From Sphingomonas sp. PAMC 26621 (lineage in GTDB: Bacteria; Pseudomonadota; Alphaproteobacteria; Sphingomonadales; Sphingomonadaceae), in contig NZ_AIDW01000015.1 of assembly GCF_000251145.1 (NCBI RefSeq), positions 1-64,000 on the forward strand: 64,000 nucleotides of DNA, in the 5' to 3' direction. The notes beneath the pieces were generated by a model. It did no database searches. It saw only the letters and a program-made list of their open reading frames with translations, and had not been told where the DNA came from. Shown here piece by piece: positions 28,098-36,454 of this stretch. Both the position numbers and the translations under genes were made by a program. The first letter of the stretch is position 1. Every line of letters starts with the position of its first letter.

Positions 28098-30271
28098 TAC
28101 TGGCGGACCGCCTTGGCGTAATCGAAGTAGCGATAGGTCTTGCCGTCGATCGTCAGGTCCTTGACCTGCAGCGTGATCGAATAGGTCCCCTGCGTCAGCG
28201 CGGTATTCTTGCGGGCCCCGGTCGGATCGAGCGCGGTCTCGAAGGACAGGCCGGTCGCTGGCGCGGTCGGGGAGACTGCCGAGGCAGCCACGACCGGGGT
28301 CGAGCCGCTTGCCGGAGTCGCCAGTGCCTCGTTGATGATCCGCCCGTCCGCCTGCGGCATCGCAAGGCGGAGGAGGTACGCGACGGTCGGAGCGACGTCG
28401 ACGTTGCCGGTCGGGGTGATGACGGTCGCGCCCTTGCGGAACGACGGACCCGCCGCGATCAGCGTGTTGTGGACGTCGATTGGGCTGAAGCTGCCGTGCA
28501 TCCCGCGCTGGCCGCCGGTGCTCTCGAACTCGATCCCGGCCTTGCCCTGCACGACGGCTTGGTCGTCCCAATTGAACGAGACGACGACATCGGGCTGGCC
28601 GTTGCCGCTACGAGTCGCATTCTCGAGGTTGACCTGGCTCATCTGCAGCGTGCCCGGGATCGACCCGTAGCGGCTGTCGACGAACACCGCGCCATATTCC
28701 TCGCGCTGCTGGAGGAAGGTGACGAGGTTGCGGATCGTCGTCAGGTCGTGGCTCGGCACGTAGAAGTAATCCGATCCGCCGTTTGCTGCGACGACGATGC
28801 CGTTGGTCGGCAAGCTGCCGGGGGCGGGGACGCGGAAGCTTCCGGTCGCGCTGATCGACTGGTATTTCGCGTTTGCCGTGCCGCAGACCGAGCCGCTGGT
28901 ATCGAGCCGGACCGGGACGGTCGGCGTGCCGGTCGCCGAGATGCCGTACATCGCGCTGACCGAGCAACCGCTGCCGTCAAAGGCCTTGAAGCCGCGATAG
29001 GTCAGCAGATCGGCCGAGCGGACGTCGCCCGAGAAGGAATAGCCCGACGGGTTGATTCCGCCGAAGCTCGCCGCGCTGGTGCCGCTAGTCGAGCCGTTGA
29101 CGGTCGGGCCATTGGGCGTGGTCGCGGACGGGGTGATCGCGCGGAGCGGGTAGAGGTTGAGCGGTCCCGATACGCTCGAATGCGCATGGTCGGAGACGAC
29201 GACGACGTTGGTGGTCGTGTCGAGCCCCTGCGCCTTGAGCGCCGCCATCAGTTCGCCCAGCCGTGCATCCTGCGACTTCAGTCCGGCGCGCGCGTTGCTC
29301 GAGCCCGGGCCATAGCCATGCTCGACATTGTCCGGCGTGCGGAACCAGATGACCGACAGCATCGGCTTCTTCTGCGGCAGGATGTACGAGGTGAAGACAT
29401 TGAGCATGTATTTGTTGGCCGCGTCCTCGGGCGCGCCCTGGGTCGTGTCGCTCGAATCGCGTGCGGGGATCGTGATCGCGCCATTGGGATCGTAAGCGTT
29501 GGTATCGAAGGTCACATAGCCGGCGCGCGCGGTCGGCGTGCCGTTCGTCCCGGCGAGCGTCACCGCGTCGGTGCCCGAGTAATTGTTCACGACATTGGTC
29601 GGCAGCGCGATGTTGGCTGCCTGCAATTCGGTGACGAGACTGCGCGGCTGCACGGTGTTCTCGTCGAGGAAGATGCCACCCTTGCCGAGATCCTGAATAT
29701 AGGCGGCCCCCGACTTGCCGATCGCGGCGGTGGTAAGCCCGGCGGCCTGCGCGGTCGCGAACAGGCTCTTCACCAGCAGAAGCTGGCCGCCGTAATAGTC
29801 ATTGAGCGTGTTGAGGACCTGGTAATCCTCGGTGAAGACCGGGTCGGTGTAGCTTTGCGTTGCCCCGGCTGCGGTCTTGCCGGCCGGGATCGTGTTGCCG
29901 GTGCCCTGCGGCGGGGTCCAGAAAGTGTTGCCGTAGAAGCCCGACGTCTTCGGGAACGACCCGGTCGCGAAGGACGAGCCGTTCATCATCGTGAAGGTCG
30001 GGTAGGTCGAATGGTTGTCCTGGAAGTTCACGCCGCTCTGCTGAAGCGCATACAGGTTGGGGGTGTCGGTTGCGTTGACGTCATCGGGGCGCAGGCCGTC
30101 CCATACCATCACGATCGTCCGGGTGGCGGTTGCGACCGGGGTCGGGGTAGGCGTTGGCGACGGGGTCGGGGTGGGCGTGGGGGCCGCTGCGGAGCCACCG
30201 CCGCCACCGCTGCAGGCCGACAGGATGAGACTGGTCGCGCACAGTGCAGCGACGGCCGAATGCATCTTCAT
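28097..30271 (-). CDS. Lipoprotein phosphodiesterase/alkaline phosphatase family protein
   Basis: A 724-residue protein of the type I phosphodiesterase/nucleotide pyrophosphatase family, anchored as a lipoprotein (lipobox LSAC at 21-24, then Gly-rich and PTPTP spacer). Active-site elements: TIVMVWDGLRPDD (first Asp), STYPTFTMMNG (Thr nucleophile), WFRTPDNVEHGYG (Asp/His pair), VVSDHAHSS and a late GMHGSFSP. It probably hydrolyses phospho- or phosphonate esters in the periplasm. The ATG at 30271 is chosen for the lipoprotein signal; the open frame runs further up without one. Upstream gene of a coupled pair. Confidence 0.85.
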   Translation of the reverse strand: MKMHSAVAALCATSLILSACSGGGGGSAAAPTPTPTPSPTPTPTPVATATRTIVMVWDGLRPDDVNATDTPNLYALQQSGVNFQDNHSTYPTFTMMNGSSFATGSFPKTSGFYGNTFWTPPQGTGNTIPAGKTAAGATQSYTDPVFTEDYQVLNTLNDYYGGQLLLVKSLFATAQAAGLTTAAIGKSGAAYIQDLGKGGIFLDENTVQPRSLVTELQAANIALPTNVVNNYSGTDAVTLAGTNGTPTARAGYVTFDTNAYDPNGAITIPARDSSDTTQGAPEDAANKYMLNVFTSYILPQKKPMLSVIWFRTPDNVEHGYGPGSSNARAGLKSQDARLGELMAALKAQGLDTTTNVVVVSDHAHSSVSGPLNLYPLRAITPSATTPNGPTVNGSTSGTSAASFGGINPSGYSFSGDVRSADLLTYRGFKAFDGSGCSVSAMYGISATGTPTVPVRLDTSGSVCGTANAKYQSISATGSFRVPAPGSLPTNGIVVAANGGSDYFYVPSHDLTTIRNLVTFLQQREEYGAVFVDSRYGSIPGTLQMSQVNLENATRSGNGQPDVVVSFNWDDQAVVQGKAGIEFESTGGQRGMHGSFSPIDVHNTLIAAGPSFRKGATVITPTGNVDVAPTVAYLLRLAMPQADGRIINEALATPASGSTPVVAASAVSPTAPATGLSFETALDPTGARKNTALTQGTYSITLQVKDLTIDGKTYRYFDYAKAVRQ

Positions 30272-30444
30272 AAAGGAGCCCCACGAGTGACGGGTCGTGC
30301 CCTGGCAGCGACCGTATGACAGTGCAGTTAGATGGCAAAAATGACCAAGACGTGACGTATGGTAAACGAAGTGTAACGTAAATACTTGTTTTGGTGTCAC
30401 TTAAAGCGCGGCGTCAGGGCTGGCGTCGGACGCACGACAAGGCC

Positions 30445-30469
30445 AGGCCCGCAGCAATTGCTGCGGCCT
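30445..30469 (-). terminator. Hairpin downstream of ctrA
   Basis: AGGCCCGCAGCAA and TTGCTGCGGCCT pair with one bulged base, 37-61 bases beyond the ctrA stop (minus strand). No long U-tract. The remaining part of the 234-base gap 30272-30505 shows no gene. Confidence 0.4.
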
Positions 30470-30505
30470 CGGCGTTATCCTGATCGTGAAACGGCGTCGC
30501 GGGTG

Positions 30506-31210
30506 TCAGGCGACTTCGGCGGATTCCAGCATTTCGTCGGGTTCGCGCAGCACATAGCCACGGCCCCATACGGTCTCGATGTAATTCTCGCCCTCACAGG
30601 CCATGCTGAGCTTCTTGCGAAGCTTGCAGATGAACACGTCGATGATCTTGAGTTCGGGCTCGTCCATCCCGCCGTACAGATGGTTGAGGAACATTTCCTT
30701 GGTCAGTGTCGTGCCCTTGCGCAAGCTGAGCAGCTCGAGCATCGCATATTCCTTGCCGGTCAGGTGGACGCGCGACCCATCGACTTCGACCGTCTTCGCG
30801 TCGAGGTTGACCGCGAGCTTGCCGGTGCGGATGACCGACTGGCTGTGCCCCTTCGAACGGCGGACGACCGCGTGGATGCGTGCGGTGAGTTCCTCGCGGT
30901 GGAACGGCTTGGTGACATAATCGTCAGCGCCGAACCCGAACGAGCGGACCTTCGAGTCCATTTCGTTGATGCCGGAGAGGATCAGCACCGGCGTCTGCAC
31001 GCGCGCGACGCGAAGCCGCTTGAGCACGTCGTAGCCGTGCATGTCAGGCAAATTGAGGTCGAGCAGGATGATGTCGTAATCGTACAACTTGCCGAGATCG
31101 AGGCCTTCCTCGCCCAGGTCGGTCGTGTAGACGTTGAAGCCTTCGGCCGTCAGCATGAGCTCGATCGCCTTTGCGGTCGTCGGCTCGTCTTCGATCAGCA
31201 GCACACGCAT
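30506..31210 (-). CDS. ctrA: Cell-cycle response regulator CtrA
   Basis: A 234-residue OmpR-type response regulator, the essential cell-cycle and motility master regulator of alphaproteobacteria. Receiver domain residues 1-115 with phospho-acceptor Asp51 ([10 protein letters not shown]) and Lys in VTKPF; winged helix 125-225 with the near-invariant [29 protein letters not shown] and [13 protein letters not shown]. It ends ESAEVA; the Ala-Ala degradation tag of Caulobacter is not exact. TTAA boxes upstream indicate autoregulation. A monocistronic minus-strand gene. Confidence 0.97.
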   Translation of the reverse strand: MRVLLIEDEPTTAKAIELMLTAEGFNVYTTDLGEEGLDLGKLYDYDIILLDLNLPDMHGYDVLKRLRVARVQTPVLILSGINEMDSKVRSFGFGADDYVTKPFHREELTARIHAVVRRSKGHSQSVIRTGKLAVNLDAKTVEVDGSRVHLTGKEYAMLELLSLRKGTTLTKEMFLNHLYGGMDEPELKIIDVFICKLRKKLSMACEGENYIETVWGRGYVLREPDEMLESAEVA

Positions 31211-31303
31211 CTTGCTGTTCCCCGTTTCAAGGCGTCGGTACCTCCTGTGGCCCGACCGACCTTCGCAGTAACTATTAACCTCAACACAAATGAAGGCAAA
31301 AGG

Positions 31304-31329
31304 TTAATTTGCGATTAATCCGGGATTAA
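31304..31329 (-). promoter_or_regulatory. Three phased TTAA half-sites: overlapping CtrA boxes
   Basis: TTAA at 31304-31307, 31315-31318 and 31326-31329, each separated by exactly 7 bases, form two overlapping TTAA-N7-TTAA boxes that share the middle half-site. They lie 94-119 bases upstream of the ctrA start. TTAA-N7-TTAA is the established CtrA recognition site. A further single TTAA is at 31275-31278. Confidence 0.85.
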
Positions 31330-31355
31330 GATGAGTCAATTTGAGTCGTACGCGG

Positions 31356-32258
31356 TTACGCTTGCACGCAAATCGACTTGAGTCGGTCGGTCAGGAAGGC
31401 GATCAGCCCCTCGACGCGCGCGGGACGCAGGGTTCCCGGGGGCGTCATCAGGTGGAGTGCGCCGGTGTGCGGCGCCCAGTCCGCCAGGATGATCTCGATT
31501 CGTCCGGCGCGCAGGTCTTCGGCGACGATGAACTCGGGAAGCATTGCAATCCCGAGGCCGCGACGCAGCGCGGGCAGCATCGCCTCGCCGCTGTTGGTGG
31601 CGAGCGGTCCGTTGAGCCGGACCGAAACCTCGGTCCCGTCCGGCCCGACGAAGCGCCACGGTGACGTCACGTTGGTATAGGCAAAGCAGCGATGCTCCCC
31701 CAGCTGCCCGGGATGCGTGGGGCGACCGCGCAACGCGAGATAGGCAGGGGCGGCAACGACATGCATCCGCATGTCCGCAAGCTTGCGCGAGCGCAGCGAG
31801 CTGTCGGGAAGCGTCGCGATTCGCAAGGCGATGTCGAACCCTTCGGCGACGATGTCGACTCGCGCATCGGACAGATGCAGGTCGATCTCGATTCCCGGGT
31901 TCAGCACGAGGAAGTCCGCGATGACCGGCGCGATCGCGAGCAGCCCGAGCGACATCGGTGCGGCGACCCGGACCAGCCCGGTCGGCGCGCTGGCCGCATC
32001 GAGCGCGGCTTCCTCCGCCGCGTTCGCCTCGGCGAGGATCCGCCCGGCATGTTCCGCCAGCGCCTTGCCGTTCTCGGTCAGCGTCAGGCGGCGCGACGTG
32101 CGGTGGAACAGCGATTGTCCGAGATGGGCCTCCAGCCGCGTGACCGCCTTGGAAACCGTCGCCTTGGAGACGCCGATTGCTTCCGCCGCGCCGCTGAACG
32201 AGCGATATTCGACCACGCTGGCAAAGATCGCCCAGGCTTCGAGGTCGGGGAGGCGCAT
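31356..32258 (-). CDS. LysR-family transcriptional regulator
   Basis: A 300-residue regulator with an N-terminal winged helix (VVEYRSFSGAAEAIGVSKATVSKAVTRLEAHLGQSLFHRTSRRLTL) and a periplasmic-binding-like sensor domain (VRVAAPMSLG; DIALRIATLPDSSLRSRKL; GLGIAMLPEFIVAEDLRAG). It belongs to the CrgA/YhjC-like LysR group. It is divergent from the pirin-wrbA pair, which it most likely controls through the operator-like repeats at 32301-32326. The effector is probably a quinone or electrophile, by analogy only. Confidence 0.92.
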   Translation of the reverse strand: MRLPDLEAWAIFASVVEYRSFSGAAEAIGVSKATVSKAVTRLEAHLGQSLFHRTSRRLTLTENGKALAEHAGRILAEANAAEEAALDAASAPTGLVRVAAPMSLGLLAIAPVIADFLVLNPGIEIDLHLSDARVDIVAEGFDIALRIATLPDSSLRSRKLADMRMHVVAAPAYLALRGRPTHPGQLGEHRCFAYTNVTSPWRFVGPDGTEVSVRLNGPLATNSGEAMLPALRRGLGIAMLPEFIVAEDLRAGRIEIILADWAPHTGALHLMTPPGTLRPARVEGLIAFLTDRLKSICVQA

Positions 32259-32300
32259 GGCGAAAGCTCCGGTCGGTACGGTCGCGTAATCCTTAGCTTC

Positions 32301-32326
32301 GGAAACGATCGGTTTCCAGTGTTTCC
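32301..32326. promoter_or_regulatory. LysR-pirin intergenic operator-like repeats
   Basis: GGAAAC-N5-GTTTCC (32301-32317) is a perfect interrupted palindrome; a third half-site GTTTCC follows at 32321-32326. It sits in the 136-base gap between the divergent LysR and pirin genes, where a LysR activator and autorepressor would bind. Confidence 0.6.
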
Positions 32327-32394
32327 ATTTACGATCTGATCTGATCGCCTATCTTGGTGGCAACGGAACAGGGCGTTCCTTCAGGAGATCCACG

Positions 32395-33093
32395 ATGATC
32401 GAGAAACGATCCTTTGAAAGCCTCGGCCACGCCAACCACGGCTGGCTCAACGCACGCCACCATTTTTCCTTCGCCAATTACTACGAGCCCGCCCGCATGG
32501 GCTGGGGCGCGATCCGCGTATGGAACGACGATGAGATCGCCGCCAACAGCGGTTTCCCGCCGCATCCGCACCGTGACATGGAGATCATCACCTATGTCCG
32601 AAAAGGCGCGATCACGCACAAGGACTCGCTCGGTAACGAGGGACGGACCGGCGCCGGCGACGTGCAGGTGATGAGCGCGGGCACCGGGGTCCGGCATGCC
32701 GAATACAACCTCGAGTCCGAGCAGACGACGATCTTCCAGATCTGGATCGAGCCGAGCCGCACCGGCGGATCGCCATCGTGGGGCGCCAAGCCGTTTCCCA
32801 AGGACGACCGTTCGGGCCAGTTCGTGACGCTCGCCAGCGGCTTTGCCGAGGACAAGGATGCCTTGCCGATCCGCGCCGAAGCCCGTGTCCTCGCGGCGAT
32901 GGTGCGCGCAGGCGAGACGATCACGCATGAAGTCCTGCCCGGGCGGCATGCCTATCTCGTCCCAGCAACCGGGATGATCGAAATCGCGGGCGAGACGTTC
33001 AAGGCGCGTGACGGTGCGGCGATCGATGGCGGGCAGACCGTGACGATCACCGCGCTCGAGGACGCCGAACTGGTTCTCGTCGACTCGCAATAA
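32395..33093 (+). CDS. Pirin family protein
   Basis: A 232-residue double-cupin protein. The N-terminal cupin has the metal ligands in [15 protein letters not shown] and the later His in [10 protein letters not shown], as in YhhW-type quercetin 2,3-dioxygenases; Fe or another divalent metal is bound. AGGAG precedes the ATG at 32395. It is followed by wrbA 40 bases on; LysR, pirin and WrbA together are a common quinone/electrophile detoxification set. Confidence 0.93.
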   Translation: MIEKRSFESLGHANHGWLNARHHFSFANYYEPARMGWGAIRVWNDDEIAANSGFPPHPHRDMEIITYVRKGAITHKDSLGNEGRTGAGDVQVMSAGTGVRHAEYNLESEQTTIFQIWIEPSRTGGSPSWGAKPFPKDDRSGQFVTLASGFAEDKDALPIRAEARVLAAMVRAGETITHEVLPGRHAYLVPATGMIEIAGETFKARDGAAIDGGQTVTITALEDAELVLVDSQ

Positions 33094-33133
33094 GCCTTTT
33101 TTCCTCCCCGTATTCATCAAGAAGGAAGTTCCC

Positions 33134-33736
33134 ATGGCCAAGGTTCTGGTGCTCTATTATTCGTCCTACGGTCACATCGAGCAGATGGCGGACGCGGTCG
33201 CCGAAGGTGCGCGTTCGGGTGGTGCCGAGGTCGACATCCGTCGCGTCGCCGAAACTGCGCCGCAGGACGTCGTCGAGGCTGCGCACTTCAAGACCGATAC
33301 CAAGCATCCGTTGATCGAAGGTCCCGACGCGCTCGCCAATTACGACGCGATCATCGTCGGTGCACCGACCCGCTATGGCCGGATGCCTGCGCAGATGGCG
33401 TCGTTCTGGGATACCACCGGCGGCCTGTGGTTCGGCGGCAAGCTGATCGGCAAGGTCGGCGGCGCGTTCACCTCGACCGCTAGCCAGCATGGCGGGCAGG
33501 AGACGACGCTGTTCTCGATCATCACCAACCTGCTCCACCACGGCATGACGATCGTCGGCCTGGATTACGGCTTCAAGGCGCAGATGGGCGTCGACAAGGT
33601 CCTCGGCGGCACGCCGTACGGCGCGACGACGATTGCGGACGGCGACGGCAGCCGCCAGCCCGCGCAGGAGGAGCTCGACGGCGCACGCTATCAGGGCAAG
33701 CGCATCGCCGAGACGGCGGCGAAGCTGTTCGGCTAA
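33134..33736 (+). CDS. wrbA: NAD(P)H:quinone oxidoreductase WrbA
   Basis: A 200-residue flavodoxin-like FMN enzyme doing two-electron reduction of quinones, which avoids semiquinone radicals. Seen: [22 protein letters not shown] (FMN phosphate loop), [24 protein letters not shown] and [24 protein letters not shown] is the ribosome site. Second gene after pirin, followed by a strong terminator. Confidence 0.96.
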   Translation: MAKVLVLYYSSYGHIEQMADAVAEGARSGGAEVDIRRVAETAPQDVVEAAHFKTDTKHPLIEGPDALANYDAIIVGAPTRYGRMPAQMASFWDTTGGLWFGGKLIGKVGGAFTSTASQHGGQETTLFSIITNLLHHGMTIVGLDYGFKAQMGVDKVLGGTPYGATTIADGDGSRQPAQEELDGARYQGKRIAETAAKLFG

Positions 33737-33739
33737 GCT

Positions 33740-33769
33740 TTCGGGGGGACGGTTCGCCGTCCCCCCGAA
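33740..33769 (+). terminator. Terminator hairpin after wrbA
   Basis: TTCGGGGGGACGG (33740-33752) pairs perfectly with CCGTCCCCCCGAA (33757-33769) around a TTCG tetraloop, right after the wrbA stop. It also lies at the end of the convergent peptidase gene. Confidence 0.75.
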
Positions 33770-33786
33770 CGTATCGTACCGATACT

Positions 33787-34572
33787 CTAGCGACGACGCG
33801 CCCGCACCCCGGTTATGTCGGGCAGCTTTGCGCGAACCGTCTCGATTCTCCCCGCCGGCATCGCAACCGCCGCCGCATTCGCGTCCAGCACATCGCGCGC
33901 CGCGGGAAGCGCAGGATACATGTTCCGCGCGCGCGCGAACAACAGCCGCGCGACTGCCGCGCCGGGCTCCTCGACCCGTGTTCCAACCCAGCGCCAGTGC
34001 CACGGCTCCCACGTCACGCCCTGTCGGTTTGCCGCCGGGAACGACAGTTCGAAGCCGAATTCGGGGCCATGCGCCATCAGCCATTGCCCGGCGGGGGTGG
34101 AAGCAAAGCAATAATCCACGTCCGGACAACCGCGCGTCGGGCGGACGCCGAAGTCGATCGCATAGCCGGTTGCATGCTCGCTATACCCCGGCGGCGCGAC
34201 CGAGCGCGCCCTGTCCGACGGATCGACGCAGGTGGTGCGGTGGCGCTCGCGGCAGAACACCGACTGCTGATGCGCGACACCGCGATAGCACGACACCGCG
34301 CGCAGGCTGGTGCCGACGCCCGGTGTATCCGCGGCCGCGACCAGCAAGCGGGCAAGGTCGGCAGCGGCATCCCGGTTGATGCGGCAGGTCGCGCCGATCG
34401 AGAAGCCGGGCGGGGCAGGGACGAGATCGAGCGCGGCAATGTCGCCATAGGGCAGATGCCCGAATAGCCGGCCATCGGCGCTCGGCATCGGGAGCGGCTG
34501 GAGTGGCGCTGCCCCCGCGACGCCCGGAAGCAGGACTATGATGGTGAGAATCGTCGACTTCAAACCCTGCAA
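33787..34572 (-). CDS. D-alanyl-D-alanine carboxypeptidase-like (VanY/M15B) protein
   Basis: About 261 residues, an exported M15-type zinc peptidase acting on peptidoglycan stem peptides. Visible: SVAPPGYSEHATGYAIDFG (His and Asp ligands) and VTWEPWHWRWVG (last His), the VanY signature; CYRGVAHQQSVFC and CPDVDYC could form disulfides. The signal peptide core is STILTIIVLLPGVAGA. The start is uncertain: TTG codons at 34572 or 34563 fit the signal peptide, while ATGs lie further upstream and overlap the divergent pseudouridine synthase gene. Confidence 0.82.
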   Translation of the reverse strand: MQGLKSTILTIIVLLPGVAGAAPLQPLPMPSADGRLFGHLPYGDIAALDLVPAPPGFSIGATCRINRDAAADLARLLVAAADTPGVGTSLRAVSCYRGVAHQQSVFCRERHRTTCVDPSDRARSVAPPGYSEHATGYAIDFGVRPTRGCPDVDYCFASTPAGQWLMAHGPEFGFELSFPAANRQGVTWEPWHWRWVGTRVEEPGAAVARLLFARARNMYPALPAARDVLDANAAAVAMPAGRIETVRAKLPDITGVRARRR

Positions 34573-34642
34573 ACCACGTCTTCTCGCTGTCGTCGACGCG
34601 GCGCCTCTGGCATGCGCGGGCTTGCGGTGGCAAGAGGCGCCC

Positions 34643-35335
34643 ATGCTGGCAAACCATGTTCTCTTCCTCGATGGCGAGGCGCTCGTCATCGACAAGCCCG
34701 CCGGGCTTCCGGTTGACCGTCCGCGCGACGGCTCGCTGAGCCTTGAAAACCACCTCGACGGGCTGACCTTCGGGTTCAAGCGGTGGCCGGTCCCGGTCCA
34801 CCGCCTCGACCGCGATACCTCCGGCTGCCTGTTGCTGTCGCGCAACCCGAAGGCGCATGCCCGGCTGCAGCAGGCGTTCGAGCAGGGGCTGGTGCGCAAA
34901 CGCTATCTCGCGGTGCTTGAGGGCGTTGTCGAGGGGGAGAGCGGCCTGATTGATCTCGCGCTCGCCAAGGTGAGCACGGTCGAGGACGGCTGGCGGATGA
35001 TCGGCAGCCCCGAGGGCAAGGCGTCGCGGACGCACTGGCGCGTGCTCGCGGTCAAGGATGGTCGCAGTTTCGTCGAATTCATCCCCGAAACCGGGCGGAC
35101 CCATCAGATCCGCGTCCATGCGCTCGAAGGGCTCGGGGCGGCGGTGGTGGGCGATCCGGTCTATGGCGCGGGCGGGGGCGAGACGCTGCTCCACGCCGCC
35201 GAACTGACGATCCCGCGGCCGGGCAAGGAGCCGATCGTGGCGAAGGCACCGCTACCTGCGCGGTTCATCGCGGCGGGGTTCAGCGAGAGCGAGGCGGTGG
35301 CGGCAGTCGCGCCCGAAACGCCGTCCGATGGCTAG
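34643..35335 (+). CDS. RluA-family RNA pseudouridine synthase
   Basis: A 230-residue RluA-type enzyme isomerising specific uridines in rRNA or tRNA. The catalytic Asp lies in VHRLDRDTSGCLLLS, and LVIDKPAGLPV and PETGRTHQIRVHAL are conserved. There is no S4 domain, as in RluA/RluC-short forms; the target base is unknown. The ATG at 34643 is chosen because AAGAGG lies 6 bases upstream; a frame beginning at 34538 gives an unrelated extension. It overlaps the arfB start by 8 bases. Confidence 0.9.
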   Translation: MLANHVLFLDGEALVIDKPAGLPVDRPRDGSLSLENHLDGLTFGFKRWPVPVHRLDRDTSGCLLLSRNPKAHARLQQAFEQGLVRKRYLAVLEGVVEGESGLIDLALAKVSTVEDGWRMIGSPEGKASRTHWRVLAVKDGRSFVEFIPETGRTHQIRVHALEGLGAAVVGDPVYGAGGGETLLHAAELTIPRPGKEPIVAKAPLPARFIAAGFSESEAVAAVAPETPSDG

Positions 35336-35732
35336 GACCGACCTGCCCGAGGATGCAATCGAGGAGCGGTTTCTCGCCGCCTCGGGGCCGGGCGGGCAGA
35401 ACGTCAACAAGGTCGCGACCGCGGTCCAGCTGCGAGTCGACGTGTTCAAGCTCGGGCTCGAACCCTGGGCGTATCAGCAGCTCAAGACCGTCGCCGGGAG
35501 CCGGATGACCGCGGGCGGGACGCTCGTCGTCACCGCACGGCGGTTTCGCACGCAGGAAGCGAACCGGGTCGATGCGCGCGAACGGATCGTCGAGCTGCTC
35601 GAACGCGCGCACGAACGGCAGGCGCGGCGGGTGAAGACCAAGCCCAGCAAGGCGGCGAAGGCACGCCGGGTCGATTCGAAGAAGGGCCGCGCGGTGGTGA
35701 AGGCGGGGCGGGGGCGAGTCAGCATGGACTGA
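35328..35732 (+). CDS. arfB: Alternative ribosome-rescue hydrolase ArfB
   Basis: A 134-residue peptidyl-tRNA hydrolase of the release-factor family that frees stalled ribosomes. It has the GGQ catalytic motif (Gly22-Gly23-Gln24, SGPGGQNVNKVAT) and a basic C-terminal tail (KTKPSKAAKARRVDSKKG) that enters the empty mRNA channel; it lacks codon-recognition domains. Overlaps the pseudouridine synthase stop by 8 bases, so coupled. Also called YaeJ. Confidence 0.95.
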   Translation: MARTDLPEDAIEERFLAASGPGGQNVNKVATAVQLRVDVFKLGLEPWAYQQLKTVAGSRMTAGGTLVVTARRFRTQEANRVDARERIVELLERAHERQARRVKTKPSKAAKARRVDSKKGRAVVKAGRGRVSMD

Positions 35733-35817
35733 CGACCTACTGTAACGAACGCCACTCAACCCGAACGGTTGGGGGAAGGGGGGGGAGCCCTTGCTAGCGC
35801 CCCCCCCCCACAACCCT

Positions 35818-36384
35818 TCAGCGCGCGACTCGCTTCGCCATCGCCGCATTGCCCTGATCCGCCGCGACCGACGCCGCCGAGCGACCCGACTGGTCGGTGA
35901 TCGCCCGGTCCGCGCCCGCCGCGATCAGCATCTCGACCTGCTTGGTGCGGTTGAACAGTGATGCCATCATCAACGCGGTCTGCCCTGCGCCGTTGCGCGC
36001 GTTGACGTTGCACCCCGCCTTGAGCAACCGCGCCGCGACCGCGTCGTCGCCCTTGAACGCGACACCCATCTGCGCGGTGTTGCCCTGGTCGCGATCGGCG
36101 CGGCACGGGTCCGCGCCCTGCGCTATCAGCGTTTCGACCGTCGCGAGCTGGCCATTGTACGCCGCGAGGATCAGCGGGGTGAAGCCGCGGTCGTCATAGG
36201 CATTGGCGTTCGCGCCCGCCTTGATCAGCGGCGCGATCAGGTCGGTCCGGCCGAGCCGCGCCGCCTCGAACAGCAATTGCTGTCGCCGCTCGGGGGAGGG
36301 CAGGGACGAGGCCGGGGCAGGCGTAGCCGCCGTAGCCGCCGCCTGTGGCGCGGCAGCGGCGAGAAGCATCGCAATCAGGGTCAT
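35818..36384 (-). CDS. ankB: Periplasmic ankyrin-repeat protein, AnkB-like
   Basis: A 188-residue protein with a signal peptide (MTLIAMLLAAAAPQAAATA) and four to five ankyrin repeats (e.g. DDRGFTPLILAAYNGQLATVETLIAQGADP, GAGQTALMMASLFNRTKQVEMLIAAGAD). It follows a secreted catalase gene on the same strand. In Pseudomonas aeruginosa the same pair is katB-ankB, where periplasmic AnkB is needed for full KatB activity. The orthology is inferred from layout and fold. A C/G-rich hairpin-like region (35765-35812) separates it from arfB. Confidence 0.85.
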   Translation of the reverse strand: MTLIAMLLAAAAPQAAATAATPAPASSLPSPERRQQLLFEAARLGRTDLIAPLIKAGANANAYDDRGFTPLILAAYNGQLATVETLIAQGADPCRADRDQGNTAQMGVAFKGDDAVAARLLKAGCNVNARNGAGQTALMMASLFNRTKQVEMLIAAGADRAITDQSGRSAASVAADQGNAAMAKRVAR

Positions 36385-36413
36385 GTCGGTCTTTTCGATT
36401 AAGGCGGGTGCGT

Positions 36414-36447
36414 ACCGGCGACAGCCCGGTCAGGGGCTGTCGCCGGT
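36414..36447 (-). terminator. Strong hairpin between katB and ankB
   Basis: ACCGGCGACAGCCC (36414-36427) and GGGCTGTCGCCGGT (36434-36447) form a perfect 14-bp stem 8 bases after the katB stop and 30 bases before the ankB start. The U-tract is poor on the minus strand (CTTAATCG). It may attenuate ankB or stabilise the katB message. Confidence 0.55.
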
Positions 36448-36454
36448 CGGTCGC

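Noticed and set aside
28469..30319. 616-codon plus-strand open frame opposite the lipoprotein phosphatase
   Set aside because: Arg-rich composition with no domain; it is the shadow of the phosphatase gene, whose motifs and signal peptide are clear.
30316..30322. PhoB-like half-site (CTGTCAT on the minus strand) before the lipoprotein phosphatase
   Set aside because: Only one half-site; no second copy at 11-bp spacing, so chance is likely.
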